DNA from: Rhodocyclaceae bacterium
Lineage (GTDB): Bacteria; Pseudomonadota; Gammaproteobacteria; Burkholderiales; Rhodocyclaceae
Length of the DNA: 64,000 bases
Assembly (NCBI GenBank): GCA_016702335.1
Contig: JADJEF010000018.1
Span: 558,001 to 622,000, forward strand
Direction of reading: 5' to 3'
The notes beneath the pieces are model-generated. The model had not been told where the DNA came from. It made no database searches and saw only the letters and a list, made by a program, of their open reading frames with translations. Within the stretch, counting starts at the first letter, position 1; each line of letters opens with the position of its first letter. A program made the translations under genes and the position numbers. This document shows positions 1 to 11,160 of the stretch, piece after piece.

Positions 1-3000
1 TTGTGGCAAGTAGAGGCGCATGCCGATTACGCGCGGTGCCACGCGCTCGGTCAGGCGTGGTTCTTTGGCGTGGCTGCGGCCATGGTGTTGATCGGTCTGG
101 CCTATTTTGCCGTGATCAAGCGGGATGTCATTTACCTTGCCTTCAGCGGCTACGCCATGTCGGTCGCGCTGGCTTTCGCGGTTTTCAACGGGCAGGCGCG
201 CGAGTTTGTTTCGGCGCGGGTGGCCTTTACCGAAGCCGCGTCGGTGGCGGGCAACTCGCTGTCGTTGGGTTTGCTCTTTTTGGTTCTTGCCCTGGTGCTG
301 CGGCTTGCCCAGAACGCACCCGCTCTTGATCTGGTGTTCAAGGCGCTTGCTGGTGGCTCCCTGGTGATTTCGCTGGGAACAGTGGCCCTGCCCGCGTTGT
401 TAGGCAAGGTCGCTGTATTTACCAATGTGCTCGGGTTCGGGTTGGTGTTTGTGCTCGCGTTCGTCGCTGTGCTGAAGCGTATTCCATTGGCTGCGCATGT
501 CCTGGCGTCCTGTGTCGTGGTGCCTGTGGGCGTGGCGCTGATTGACCTCGAGCCCCTGAAGTTGCTGCTCACCAGTCTGTTTTCCGGCAACGTGACGCAG
601 GTGATTGCCAGTTTTGACCTGGCACCCGTGTTTTCGAACCTGTTGGGCAGCAATGCCATGCATTTTGGTGCGGCGCTGCAACTGATGGTGCTGGCCTTGG
701 CCATGGGTGCCCGCCGTGATCTGGACTGGCGGAGCCAGGTGGAGTCGCAAAGTGTGCTCACCGAAGCGCTTCGTGAAAACGAGCGGGTGTTGGAGAGAAC
801 GGTTGCCCAACGCGCGCAGTCACTGGAGCAAGCGCGGATGACGGTTGAGGCGCTGGCCGGCATCGGCCGTGAGCTGACCTCAGCGCACACGCGCGCGGTG
901 GCCTACGAAGCGCTCAACCGGTTTTTGTTCCATGACCAAACCTCGGGTCTCAACGTCGAAAGTTTTTCGGTGTACCTGCTGAGCGAGAGCGGCACATCGG
1001 TCGAACGCGTGTTCCATGTAGGCAGTGCCACCCTGCCCAGCCCTGTGAGCGTACCTTGTCAGGACATGCGCTCCTACATAGCGCGTGTCATGCGCGAGAA
1101 CCGCGACCTGGTTGCGCGCGAGCGTGACGATCCCGAAGCACCCAAAGCCAATGCGGCGATTGCCAAAACGCCGACCTTGAAGCACGCCAACACCCGTCCC
1201 AGCGCCCTGTACGCGCCGCTGCATGTCAGCGGACGCACGCTGGGTGCAATTGTGATCCAGACCTCGGCCAGCGCTGCCTATGCGGAACCTGAGAAAGTGG
1301 TTTTCCGCTCGCTGAGCTCGTATGCGGCGATCGCGATCAACAACACAAAAATGATCGAGGCGCTGGAAACTTCGCTCAGTGAAACCGCCGAGGCCAAACT
1401 CAAGGCGGAAGAAGCCACGGCGTTCAAGTCGGCGTTCCTGGCCAACATGAGCCATGAGATTCGTACGCCCATGAACGCCATATTGGGCATGAGCCACCTG
1501 GCGCTGCGCACCAAGCTCGATGAGCGACAGCGCGACTACCTGCAGAAGGTGCAGCAGTCCGGCAATCACCTGCTGGGCATCATCAACGATATTCTGGATC
1601 TGTCGAAGATCGAGGCCGGCAAACTTGAACTCGAGATGGCCGACTTCAATCTCGAACAGATGATTTCCAAAGTGGGCGATCTGGTGGCCGACAAAGTCGG
1701 GGCAAAGGGCCTGGAGCTACTGTTCGATATTGCGCCTGATGTCCCCAATCGCTTGTCCGGCGATGCGTTGCGCCTGTCGCAAATGCTGATCAACTATGCC
1801 AACAATGCCGTCAAATTCACCGAGAAAGGCGAGATCGATCTGGTCGTGCGCCTGGTCGAGCGACAGAATGACAACCTGATTTTGCGCTTCTCGGTACGGG
1901 ACACCGGCATTGGCCTCACGCCTGAGCAAATCGGCAAACTGTTCCAGAACTTCCAGCAGGCAGATGCATCGACCAGTCGCAAGTACGGCGGTACCGGTCT
2001 TGGGTTATCGATAACCAAGGCGCTGGCCCAGCAGATGGGCGGTCAGGTCGGCGTCGAGAGTGTGGCTGGGGAAGGCTCCACTTTCTGGTTCACGGCGCGC
2101 ATGGCCGTCAGCGTTGACCACGTAGCTGACGTACCCAATGTCGATCTGCGTGGCAAGCGTGCTCTGGTCGTTGACGATCTGGCGGGCGCGCGCATGGTGG
2201 TCAGCGATATGCTGACCACCGCCGGCATGCATGTCGATCAGGCCGAGGGCGGTGAATCCGGCATACGTCAGGTCGAGGCGGCCGAGGTGGGTGGCGTTCG
2301 CTACGATGTGGTCGTGCTTGACTGGCGGATGCCCGACCTTGATGGCATCGAGACCAGCAAACGTATTCTCGCGCTCAATCTGGCCAAGCCGCCGCACCTG
2401 CTCATGCTCACTGCCTACGGGCGTGATGGAATTGCCGACCAGGCCAGAGCGGCAGGAATCGCCAAGGTGCTCAACAAGCCGGTGACCCAGAGCCGCCTGG
2501 TCGATACCGTGACCGCGGTAATCAGTGGGCGTGCCATCGAGTCGTCTGACGATGCGCAGCTATTGCCGACCCTTGAGGGAATGTCGGTGATTCGCGGTGC
2601 GCGCATTTTGCTGGCGGAAGACAATGTGCTCAATCAACAGGTAGCCAGAGAAATTCTTCATGACGCCGGATTGCATGTGGATATCGCGGAGAATGGCAAG
2701 ATTGCCCTGGAGATGGTGCGCAAGGCCGAGTCTGCGCAATACGATTTGATCCTCATGGACATGCAGATGCCCGAGATGGACGGCATTGAGGCGACACGCG
2801 CTTTGCGCGCCAACCCGGTGCACACGAGTATTCCTATCGTGGCCATGACCGCTGCGGCCATGACCTCGGACCGCGACGAGTGTATCGCTGCCGGCATGCT
2901 CGATTTCGTCGCCAAACCCGTCGAGCCCGAGGCCCTGTTCAAGGTGCTGCTGCGCCATATCAAACCACGCCCGGATATGGCCACCGCCGCCGGCCCAATG

Positions 3001-4117
3001 CTTGATTTGCCCGATCTGGCCGCACCCGCCGTTGGGGTCGAAGCCGATTTGCCCGTGATCCCCGGGCTCGATGCCGTCAGTGGCTTGCGCCGTGTCCTGG
3101 GCAAAGTGCCGCGCTACATCGCGATGGTACGCGGCTTTGCTGACTCGCAAGCAGACGCTGTTACAGCAATTCGTCAGGCACTGGCGGCGGGTGATGACAA
3201 GACGGCGGCTCGACTTGCCCACACGCTGAAAGGCCTGGCAGGCAATATTTCTGCGCCCTCGTTGCTCAGTGCCGCGCAGGCGGTCGATCACGCTCTGAAA
3301 GTGCCCGGCGCGACACCGCTCGCGAGTTTGCTCGATACGCTGGAAAAGACATTGGCGGAACAAGTTCTGGCGATCCACCTGAAACTGCCATCGGAATCCG
3401 TGGGTGTGCTGGAGTCGGTAGATCAGGGCCAACTGTTGTCTGTGTGCAAACAATTGGTCGGGCTCATGGCCAGCGACAGCAATGCCGAGCGCTTGCTCAA
3501 TGAACATGCCGCACTCCTGCGCGCGGTGTTCCCTGCGCACTACAACGATCTGCATCATGCGGTGAGTCAGTTTGATGGCGAGCGTGGCCTTGAAGTCATT
3601 CAGTCGGCCATCGAGCGTTTGAGTGACACCGCCTTGGCGCAGGCGTGTCGTGCAGTGGTCGCCGCCGCATTGGCAGGTGACAGCGGCCCAGAGGCGGAAC
3701 CCGCTGCGTCAGCGTCGGTGCAAGCGCGGCAGGGTGCCCCGGTTGACCGCATTGCCGCATCTGCGGTGCCGCTATCGTCAAGCGGGAGTCCATCGCTTGC
3801 TGTGGCCGGCTCGCCTGCACCCGTTGTAGCGCCCGGTGTAGCGTCCGGTTTAGCGTCCGGTTTAGCGTCCGGTTTAGCGCCCCTTGCAGCGTCAGCCGGC
3901 GACGAGTCGCGCCTGAACGCGGTATGTGCCCAACTGGCTGCCATTTTTGAGAGCGATGGCAATGCCGAAAAGCTGTTCAAGGAAAATGCCGACATCTTGC
4001 GCAAGGCTTTCCCTGCCCACTTTGGCCGCTTGCAAGGGGCTGTCAATGACTTTGATGGCGAAGCCGGCGTGCTGGCCTTGAGCGAAGCGCGCTCAGAACG
4101 CGCCGCGCGGGGTAATC

Positions 4118-4125
<8 letters not shown>
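1..4125 (+). CDS. Hybrid sensor histidine kinase, 7TM-GAF-HisKA-HATPase-REC-REC-Hpt (5' end at window edge)
   Basis: Membrane-bound phosphorelay kinase. Residues about 15-240 form hydrophobic segments resembling a 7TMR-DISM membrane sensor. A GAF-like region follows (about 290-450). The HisKA motif NMSHEIRTPMN carries His485. The ATPase has an N-box near residue 600 and the G-box KYGGTGLGLS near 661. Two receivers follow with phospho-acceptors Asp774 (VVLDWRMPDLDG) and Asp920 (LMDMQMPEMDG), then an Hpt domain with His1074 (AHTLKG). The C-terminus carries two copies of a roughly 55-residue module containing FPAH and FDGE (about 1145-1200 and 1303-1360), joined by an Ala/Gly/Ser linker. The frame is open to base 1, so the gene probably begins upstream and an extracytoplasmic domain may be missing. 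Its stop overlaps the next start by 8 bp, so the adenylate cyclase response regulator is a likely partner. The ligand is unknown. Confidence 0.9.
3827..3886 (+). repeat. 12-bp tandem repeat, five units, inside the kinase gene
   Basis: Five units of a 12-bp repeat (core TAGCGTCCGGTT, the first and last units degenerate) encode the linker ASGLASGLASGLAP between the two C-terminal FPAH modules. The unit length is a multiple of three, so copy-number change would alter linker length without breaking the frame. Confidence 0.85.
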
Positions 4126-5230
<1,105 letters not shown>

Positions 5231-6067
5231 GTGCTTGCCTTGAGGCCCGCGCAATGGGGCAGCTTTCCGCTTGCGGGCGAAGTTTTAGCGAAGTTTCAGC
5301 GTAGTTTTGCCAGATTCTGCAACGCAAATTCAGTGACTGCCGGGCTCAGGTCGCCGGTATCCAGGGCGCGCTGGTAGGCCAGCGCGGCATCAGAACCGCG
5401 ACCGGTCGATTGCAAAGATATTGCCGCGCCGACCAACCAGGTGGCACGCATCGGGTCGCTGCGCAGGGCCACCAGATAGTGATCGGCTGCGTCAGCGTGT
5501 TTGCCTTTTTGCTGGAGCAGTGCGCCAAGCAGCGCGTGGAAGTCGGGGTCTTCGCCGGCGACCGGCAGCGCGCGTTGGGCGGCGGCAATGGCGGCATCGG
5601 GTTGTTTGCGACTCGCTTGCAGTCGGGCCAGATTCATCGTGTAGGGCAGGTACTCGGGGTAGGCGCTGATGCCGGCTTCGAGCACGCTCACCGCCTTATC
5701 CGCGCGAGAAAGATCGACATAGGCGGTTGACTGAAGCACCCGGGCGTCGTGATGTGCCGGGTTAATGGCAAGTGCCTGATTGAGTGACTCGATGGCGTCG
5801 TGCTGGCGGCCCTGCATGAGTTGGGTGACACCTTGCTTGTAGAGATTTTCCGAGCGCTGATCGGGGCGGGTGGTTTTCATGGCCGAGGGGGCTTTCGCAA
5901 TGCTGACTGCATTGCTCGCTGGTTCAGGCTTGGGCTTCAGCGCTGGCTTGACCGACTCCGGGGCAGGATCTGCTGGCGCAGGGGCGGGGGTTGGTGGCGT
6001 TGACGCCGCAACAGGGCTGGGCTTGGCAATCGCGATTGCCGTTGTTGGCGCTACGGGGGCGGCTGAT

Positions 6068-6097
6068 CCGGAAGTCGGCGCTGGCGACACGGCGATG
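6068..6097 (+). repeat. Dispersed 30-bp repeat, copy 1 (inside mshN)
   Basis: Left half GAAGTCGGCGCTGG, variable bases CGAC, right half ACGGCGAT. It is read on the minus strand by mshN as IAVSPAPTSG. Confidence 0.8.
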
Positions 6098-6170
6098 GGC
6101 GTGTCGGGGGCAGCAGCGGGCGCAGCAGCGAGGGTTGGTGCAGGCGCTGGCTCCGTCGCAGTGGGCGATC

Positions 6171-6230
6171 GGAGTAGTACTCGGAGTAGTACTCGGAGTA
6201 GTACTCGGAGTAGTGCTCGGAGTTGCGCTC
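6171..6230 (-). repeat. 12-bp tandem repeat, five units, inside mshN
   Basis: Units of GGAGTAGTACTC on the plus strand, three perfect and two degenerate, encode (PSTT)n on the minus strand. The apparent frameshift of mshN is immediately next to this array, but a 12-bp unit cannot by itself change the frame. Confidence 0.85.
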
Positions 6231-6450
6231 GGATCAGCAGCAGGCTCCGGCGCGCTGGATTTGCTCGACTGCAGCCAGACAATCCCGCCTATCCCCACCA
6301 CCATGATCACGGCGGCGGCGATGATCGCCGGCCCGAGATGGGTGTTCTCCTTGGCGATCGTGGTGCGCACGGCCGCGGTGAGCGGGTCGATTTGGGCTGG
6401 TTGATTGGCCCCGCGCTTGTCGAGGTCATTCAGCATTTGCGTGATCAGGC

Positions 6451-7347
6451 TCATTTCAGATAGATCCATCCAATTCCGACGAGTGCAATGGCTGCCGAGG
6501 CAAGTAACGCGGGGCGAGCGCGATGGCTGCGCATCGACGCCGTGTCGTTGGCGGCGGCGAGTGCATCCCAGAACGTCACCTGCCGATGTCCCTTGCCATA
6601 CGCCGCCAGCATCGATTTGTGCGCCAGAATATTCACCAGTCGCGGCACACGCTGGGTACGTTGATGCAGCACCCAAAGTGCTGGTTTGGTGAACAATCGC
6701 GGGCCTTGATGTCCGGCGACCATGAGCCGATGGTGCACGTAATATTCAAGCTCGCTACGTTTGAGCGGCGAGAGGTGATAGTCAAAGGCGATACGTTGCT
6801 TCAACTGCCGTATCGACGGCTGATTGAGTTTGTCTTCGAGTTCTGGCTGGCCAAAAATAATCACTTGCAGCAGCTTGCGCTTTTCAGTTTCGAGATTGGT
6901 CAGCAGGCGCAGCGACTCCAAGGTTTCGAGCGGCATCGCTTGCGCTTCATCCAGGATGATGGCGATGCGCTTGCCGCTGCGAATGATCTCCATCAAGCGA
7001 TGGGTCAGTTGCTTGAGCAGATCGTGCTGGTCGATGCCGGCGCTGGCATCAAGCACCGCGCCAAACTCTGACGCAAGCTCTTTGAGCAGCGCTCGTGGTT
7101 CCAGATACGGGTTGGGGATGTAGGCGACTTGAAAGTCTGCGGCAATCAGGCTGGCCACCAGCTTGCGACAGAGCAAGGTCTTGCCCGTGCCAACCTCGCC
7201 GGTAATCTTGATGAAACCTTCGCCGGTGCGCGCTGCAATGAGCAGCGTACTCAGGGCTTCTTCCGAGCTTTTTGACGAGAAGAAGAAGCCCGTGTCGGGC
7301 GTGATGCTGAACGGATACTCCGTTAGCCCGAAGTGCTCAAAGTACAT
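6451..7347 (-). CDS. mshM: MSHA biogenesis AAA ATPase MshM (ExeA family)
   Basis: 298 residues. The start MYFEHFGLTEYPFSITPD is the characteristic ExeA/MshM N-terminus. The Walker A motif is GEVGTGKT (about 50-57), Walker B is IAIILDEAQAM (about 130), and a sensor region LRLLTNLET follows. A C-terminal transmembrane helix (ALLASAAIALVGIGWIYLK) anchors it in the inner membrane. The family couples ATP hydrolysis to assembly of secretin or pilus machinery. It lies between mshL and mshN, 26 bp after the mshL stop and overlapping mshN by 4 bp, so the three are co-transcribed leftward. No anomalies are seen. Confidence 0.93.
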   Translation of the reverse strand: MYFEHFGLTEYPFSITPDTGFFFSSKSSEEALSTLLIAARTGEGFIKITGEVGTGKTLLCRKLVASLIAADFQVAYIPNPYLEPRALLKELASEFGAVLDASAGIDQHDLLKQLTHRLMEIIRSGKRIAIILDEAQAMPLETLESLRLLTNLETEKRKLLQVIIFGQPELEDKLNQPSIRQLKQRIAFDYHLSPLKRSELEYYVHHRLMVAGHQGPRLFTKPALWVLHQRTQRVPRLVNILAHKSMLAAYGKGHRQVTFWDALAAANDTASMRSHRARPALLASAAIALVGIGWIYLK

Positions 7348-7373
7348 GCGGCGAAACGAAAGCCCCGGCGGAC

Positions 7374-9353
7374 CTATTCGTCACCACTGGCCAGGCGTCC
7401 CTGAACAGCATTGATGTCGTTTGACCAGTCCGATGAGTCCTTGACCACCGTGGGCTTGAGCAGAATGACCAACTCACGCTTGCTGGAGGTCTGCTCGCCC
7501 TTGCCAAACAATGGCCCGAGCACTGTACCGAGCCCGGGTACTTTCGAGCGGCCGTCCGAGGTGGTTTCCGTCATCAGCCCCCCGATCACGATCACCTGAC
7601 CGTCTTCGGCGCGTACCACGTTGTCGGTCTCATTGATGGAATTGACGGCAAACGGTACGCTCACCGCGTCAGCAGTGGGAGCCGCGATCTTGTTCCGCTC
7701 CTCAACGGAGTTGACCATGGCATGCACATGCAAGGTAATGGATCCCTTGTCATCGATCTGCGGGGTGACATCCAGGGCGATACCGGAGAAGAATGGGGCA
7801 TAGTTAAGGTTGGCACTGGCGATGGCGATGGTCGCCGCTCCACTGGTCGCCGACTGCGCGGGCGTAATAGAGGAGACGAACGGCTCTTCAGTACCTACTT
7901 TGATCACCGCCTTCTGGTTGTTGAGGGTCGAGATTCGTGGACTGGAAAGCACATGTACCTTGCCTTGAGTCTGCAAGAAATTGAGCATGGCCGAGAAGTT
8001 ACGAAACTGCACTGCGACGCCCAGTCCCGCGGCAAACGCCGTGTTCGCCGTGCCACCAATCAAGGCCGTGCCAAGTGCGGTCCCCAAAGGACCTGTGACC
8101 GTCCCGCGTGCCTCGTCATACGAACCGGGTACACCGGGTATGGTGGCAGCCCGAGTGGGGTCCGGGATGGATATCAGGTTAGTGTTGGCACCGAGGGATG
8201 CCCGATGAGTGCCGTTCGAAAAATTGGACCAGTTGATGCCTTGCTGGGAACCTGAATTGAGTTCGACATCGATGATTTTGGCTTCGATAATGACCTGGCG
8301 CTCGAGATTCAGCTGCATCGACTTAAGCATCTTTTCGATGGAGCGGTGTTCCCCCGGCATGCCTCGAATCATCAAGGTGCCCGTCATGGGGCTGAGCGAC
8401 ATGGCACGACCATTGGTACAGCCCTCGACCCCGCGCTGACGAGCCCCTTGAGGCGCTTCACCGGGGAAGGAAACATCAGCGCGGCTTGAGCCAGCGGTAC
8501 TGCTGCTGGAACCTGAACTTGAACTGGTACCCCCTGATTGCGTCACAGCGTCGTTGCGCGGAATCAGGCACCCAAGCGTGGTGCGAATCACGTCTTCGAC
8601 ATCACCCCACAAATCAGCCTTGGTAAATGTCGAGAGGCCACTGGCTTGCACCGACGAATAATTGCTGCCACTCGAACTACCAGAACTCCCCGAGCTTGAC
8701 GAACTGCCGGACGACGACGACGAGTCGGACGAACTGCTCGCTCCCACTGACGCACCGCCGATGACTTTGAGATCGCTCACCCCGCGACGCTGACCCAAAA
8801 CATAGTTCACCTGATACAGGCGCGTCTGCAGTTCTGGTGGCGTGACATAGATTCGCCGTCCTTCAATCGCGTAGTCGTAGCCATAGACATCGCGCATGGC
8901 GTCCAGGGCCTCGGTGACCGTGACATCGCGCAGATCCATCGTCACCCGATCCGCATTGGGGTCGTTAACTACCGCATTGCCCGCCGGGCCGACCACGGCG
9001 GTTCTTGGTTTGACCAGCAAGCTGTAGCGGGTATCAGCCACGATGCCGGCAAGCACCTGATCGACAGGCGAATCCTTCACGCTCAAATCAAAGCGAGGTT
9101 CCAGCTGCTTCTTGCTGGTTTTGGGCAAGCCGGTGCGAACTGGCGGTAGCAGTGATTCACTGACCGCAGTAGGCACCGCAGGCGTTACCACCGCCGGTGC
9201 GGCTGCCGCCTTGAGTTGGGCCTGAATGTTCTCCTGCGTGCGGGTGTTTGGGGGCGGGTTGATCGTCGAGCAGCCGGCGAGTGTGGCGATCGCCGCTAGC
9301 ACGGCCAGTTGCAAAGTATGGCGGGTCATGGTTTTCATGTCATTGTTTAGCAT
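7374..9353 (-). CDS. mshL: MSHA pilus secretin MshL
   Basis: 659 residues. The N-terminus is a lipoprotein signal with lipobox LAGC, so it should sit in the outer membrane. A periplasmic STN-like domain follows (about 85-180), then a very Ser/Gly-rich linker (about 205-235), an N-domain with a second Ser-rich stretch, and the secretin C-domain (about 340-640) with VPFAVNSINETDNVVRAEDG and the terminal VPGLGTVLGPLFG motif. It forms the multimeric outer-membrane channel for the MSHA-type pilus. Start 9353 (MLNND) has GGGAG six bases upstream; MKTM at 9338 is an alternative. It overlaps the end of mshK. The two poly-Ser linkers are longer than I would expect. Confidence 0.93.
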   Translation of the reverse strand: MLNNDMKTMTRHTLQLAVLAAIATLAGCSTINPPPNTRTQENIQAQLKAAAAPAVVTPAVPTAVSESLLPPVRTGLPKTSKKQLEPRFDLSVKDSPVDQVLAGIVADTRYSLLVKPRTAVVGPAGNAVVNDPNADRVTMDLRDVTVTEALDAMRDVYGYDYAIEGRRIYVTPPELQTRLYQVNYVLGQRRGVSDLKVIGGASVGASSSSDSSSSSGSSSSSGSSGSSSGSNYSSVQASGLSTFTKADLWGDVEDVIRTTLGCLIPRNDAVTQSGGTSSSSGSSSSTAGSSRADVSFPGEAPQGARQRGVEGCTNGRAMSLSPMTGTLMIRGMPGEHRSIEKMLKSMQLNLERQVIIEAKIIDVELNSGSQQGINWSNFSNGTHRASLGANTNLISIPDPTRAATIPGVPGSYDEARGTVTGPLGTALGTALIGGTANTAFAAGLGVAVQFRNFSAMLNFLQTQGKVHVLSSPRISTLNNQKAVIKVGTEEPFVSSITPAQSATSGAATIAIASANLNYAPFFSGIALDVTPQIDDKGSITLHVHAMVNSVEERNKIAAPTADAVSVPFAVNSINETDNVVRAEDGQVIVIGGLMTETTSDGRSKVPGLGTVLGPLFGKGEQTSSKRELVILLKPTVVKDSSDWSNDINAVQGRLASGDE

Positions 9354-9824
9354 TGCTGTCTCCCGTCGGCACTGCAGTGGGAACTTCAGTGGCTACTGCA
9401 GGCAGAACTACGGCCTTCTTGGTGGTCGGTGTTCGGTTGGGTGCGGTTTTGCTGACGTTGGGTGAAATGATGAGCGAGCGCGCTTCGTCTTCAGTGACTA
9501 CTTTGTCGTTTTGCACGGCCATGACCCGCGAACCATTCAAGGGGTCGCCGGCCTTGACAACTTGCCATCCACCACCGCCAGCCGCCGCGTTTTTCCAAGC
9601 ACAACCACCCGCCCAGTTTTGCCAGCCGACGGTGACACCTTCTTGCCTTCGGTCTGTGCGCTTTCAGCCGCTAACCACACGGCCGGCGGCGTCGTCGGGT
9701 CGTTGCTACTGTCAGCGTAGGCGCTGACCGAGCAAAACGACGCCGCTGCGCCCAGCATGAGTGGGCCGATTAGCCGAAAGATACAAGCCCTGATATTGGC
9801 GGGTGTTTGCAGAGGCTGCTTCAT
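9340..9824 (-). pseudogene. mshK: MshK-like periplasmic pilus protein, frameshifted
   Basis: An N-terminal signal-like segment ending in SVSAYA is followed by DPTTPPAVWLAAES and GKTRRLAVVDGKL. After that the frame closes early. In the next frame VKAGDPLNGSRVMAVQND continues without a gap, giving a normal MshK-like small beta protein. Adding one C near 9558 on the plus strand restores a single frame ending at 9340. The family is thought to help the secretin MshL in the periplasm, and the gene sits between mshJ and mshL as in other MSHA loci. Start 9824 has GAGGTG nine bases upstream; GTG at 9836 is an alternative. The shift may be a real mutation or a consensus error. Confidence 0.75.
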
Positions 9825-9837
9825 GGATAGGCGCACC

Positions 9838-10571
9838 TCAATTCAATGGCGTGACCGGCTGGTCATTAAGCGTGTTGACGATCAAGCGAAGTTTGGCTTC
9901 AGGGTACTTCGAGGTAGTAATGGTGGCCTCTGACCAAAAGAGGCGTTGCCGGAAGGCCTGCACTTTCTCAAGGTAGGCCGCAAGACCGGGGTAGCTGCCT
10001 TTGACGGTTACTTCGACGCCGTGTTTGTACAGCGTTTTATCCGACAGAACCAGCTCCGGGGCAGGCTGGTCTGTTCGCACCTTGTTCAGCACGGACATGA
10101 TGCTATCTTCCTTCTCCTTTTGCTTTTGTTGCTGCTGGGCTGAGGGAGGGGCGTAGAAAACGCTGGGCGGGACAATCTTCAGCGATTCCAGGGTCAGGCT
10201 TTGATCGTTTTGCAGCAAATTGCGCAGCAGGCCGTCAACCCGTGCGGCATCTGGCTCGGCACCGCTGAAAACATGTCGGCTTCGGCAATTTGTCGTTTGA
10301 ATGCTGCCAGCGTTTCCCGTTCGCCGGCAAATTTGTCGACGCCTTTGGCTACGTCGCTGTCCAGTTCCGCCAGTGCGCGCACCGATGCTTCCATTGATGT
10401 CTGATTGGCTTTGGTGCGCAGTTCAATGGAGGTCAGCATGACGCGCTGCGGCTTGAGCAAGAGCAGGTTGCCCCCCAGAGCCAGCACAACCGTGACCGCC
10501 ACGATGGCAGTCAGCCGTTGCCGAGACGGGATGTTCGCAAAACCATCGCTGAGCTGCTTGAGTGCTTTCAT
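9838..10571 (-). pseudogene. mshJ: MshJ-like (PilO/GspM-type) pilus assembly protein, frameshifted
   Basis: The N-terminus MKALKQLSDGFANIPSRQR and one transmembrane segment (LTAIVAVTVVLALGGNLLLL) are followed by a coiled coil, the expected PilO/MshJ layout. The frame breaks at a run of four A on the plus strand (10268-10271). With a fifth A the protein reads through GAEPDAARVDGLLRNLLQND into the second half (SLTLESLKI), which ends at 9838. The C-terminal half has the ferredoxin-like fold region with VEVTVKGSYPGLAAYLEKVQ. MshJ belongs to the inner-membrane alignment subcomplex with MshI and MshI2. The break is a single-base homopolymer loss. Confidence 0.78.
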
Positions 10572-10586
10572 GATCGAGGCCCCGGG

Positions 10587-11160
10587 TCAGCGCAAAATGA
10601 ACTTGGTGACATTCAAGGGACTGCCGTCACTGTTCGCCAAGGGTGGGTCGGCAATCATTTCCAGTTGTGTCAGTTTCTGGGTGCGTGCCGGCAAGGCGGC
10701 GTTGACGCGCGCCACGTATTCCAAAACAGCCTCTTGATCGAGCGATTTCCCTTCAATCTTGAGGGTGCCGCCTGCCCCCGAAACCCCAACAGTACTCAAC
10801 CACAGTCGCTCGTCACCGACGCGGGAAATCGTGGCAAACAGGGGTGCAAATCCAAGGGATTGCCCAGGCTTTCGGCTTTCGCCAGCAGTTGCTGGGCTAC
10901 TTCGGCACGCTTGCGCAGCGTGTCAATTTCGGCGTTAAGTTCGGCACCGCGATCTCTCAGGCGAGTTTGCAGCAGTGCTTCGGCTTGCTCGAGCTTGACG
11001 CGACTCGCGGCCTCGGCTTCACGAGCGGCGCTCAGACGTGCGGCATTGACGGACCAGAGAATTAATAGCCCGACCAGGACCATCAGCCAGATCACTACCG
11101 CCATCAGCGCCGGATCGCGGGTCTTTTTACCTCCGGGAGCAGGTTGAGATGCTGGGTCAT
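10587..11160 (-). pseudogene. PilN-like pilus assembly protein (second MshI-type gene), two frameshifts
   Basis: The start MTQHLNLLP at 11160, overlapping the mshI stop by 4 bp, is typical of PilN-like proteins. After nine codons the frame shifts: adding one C in the CTCCGGG run near 11133 gives GGKKTRDPALMAVV and a transmembrane helix with a following coiled coil. A second loss near 10852 (CC instead of CCC) separates SLGNPL from GFAPLFATISRVGDERLW and the C-terminal domain. With both repaired, one protein of about 190 residues is obtained. The family anchors the inner-membrane platform and contacts the actin-like MshI/PilM. Two independent single-base losses in 570 bp suggest either a decayed gene or poor consensus. 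Confidence 0.72.

Larger units (their letters stand above)
5296..6454 (-). pseudogene. mshN: MshN-like TPR protein of MSHA pilus assembly, frameshifted
   Basis: The N-terminus MSLITQMLNDLDKRG followed by one transmembrane segment (LGPAIIAAAVIMVVGIGGIVW) is the typical MshN beginning. It starts at 6454, overlapping the mshM stop by 4 bp (ATGA). The C-terminal half, in another frame, has tetratricopeptide helices from about 5880 to 5300. The frame changes near 6168-6170, directly after a Pro-Ser-Thr-Thr tandem repeat: removing one base there joins PSTTP to SPTATEPAP. The low-complexity linker also carries a copy of the dispersed 30-bp repeat, read as IAVSPAPTSG. MshN is an inner-membrane-anchored periplasmic TPR protein of the pilus assembly machine. 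Whether the shift is real or a consensus error is undecided; no other stop codons are present. Confidence 0.75.

Noticed and set aside
2560..3558. Long minus-strand reading frame opposite the first hybrid kinase
   Set aside because: It lies wholly opposite a clear kinase gene and has atypical composition; such frames are common in GC-rich DNA.
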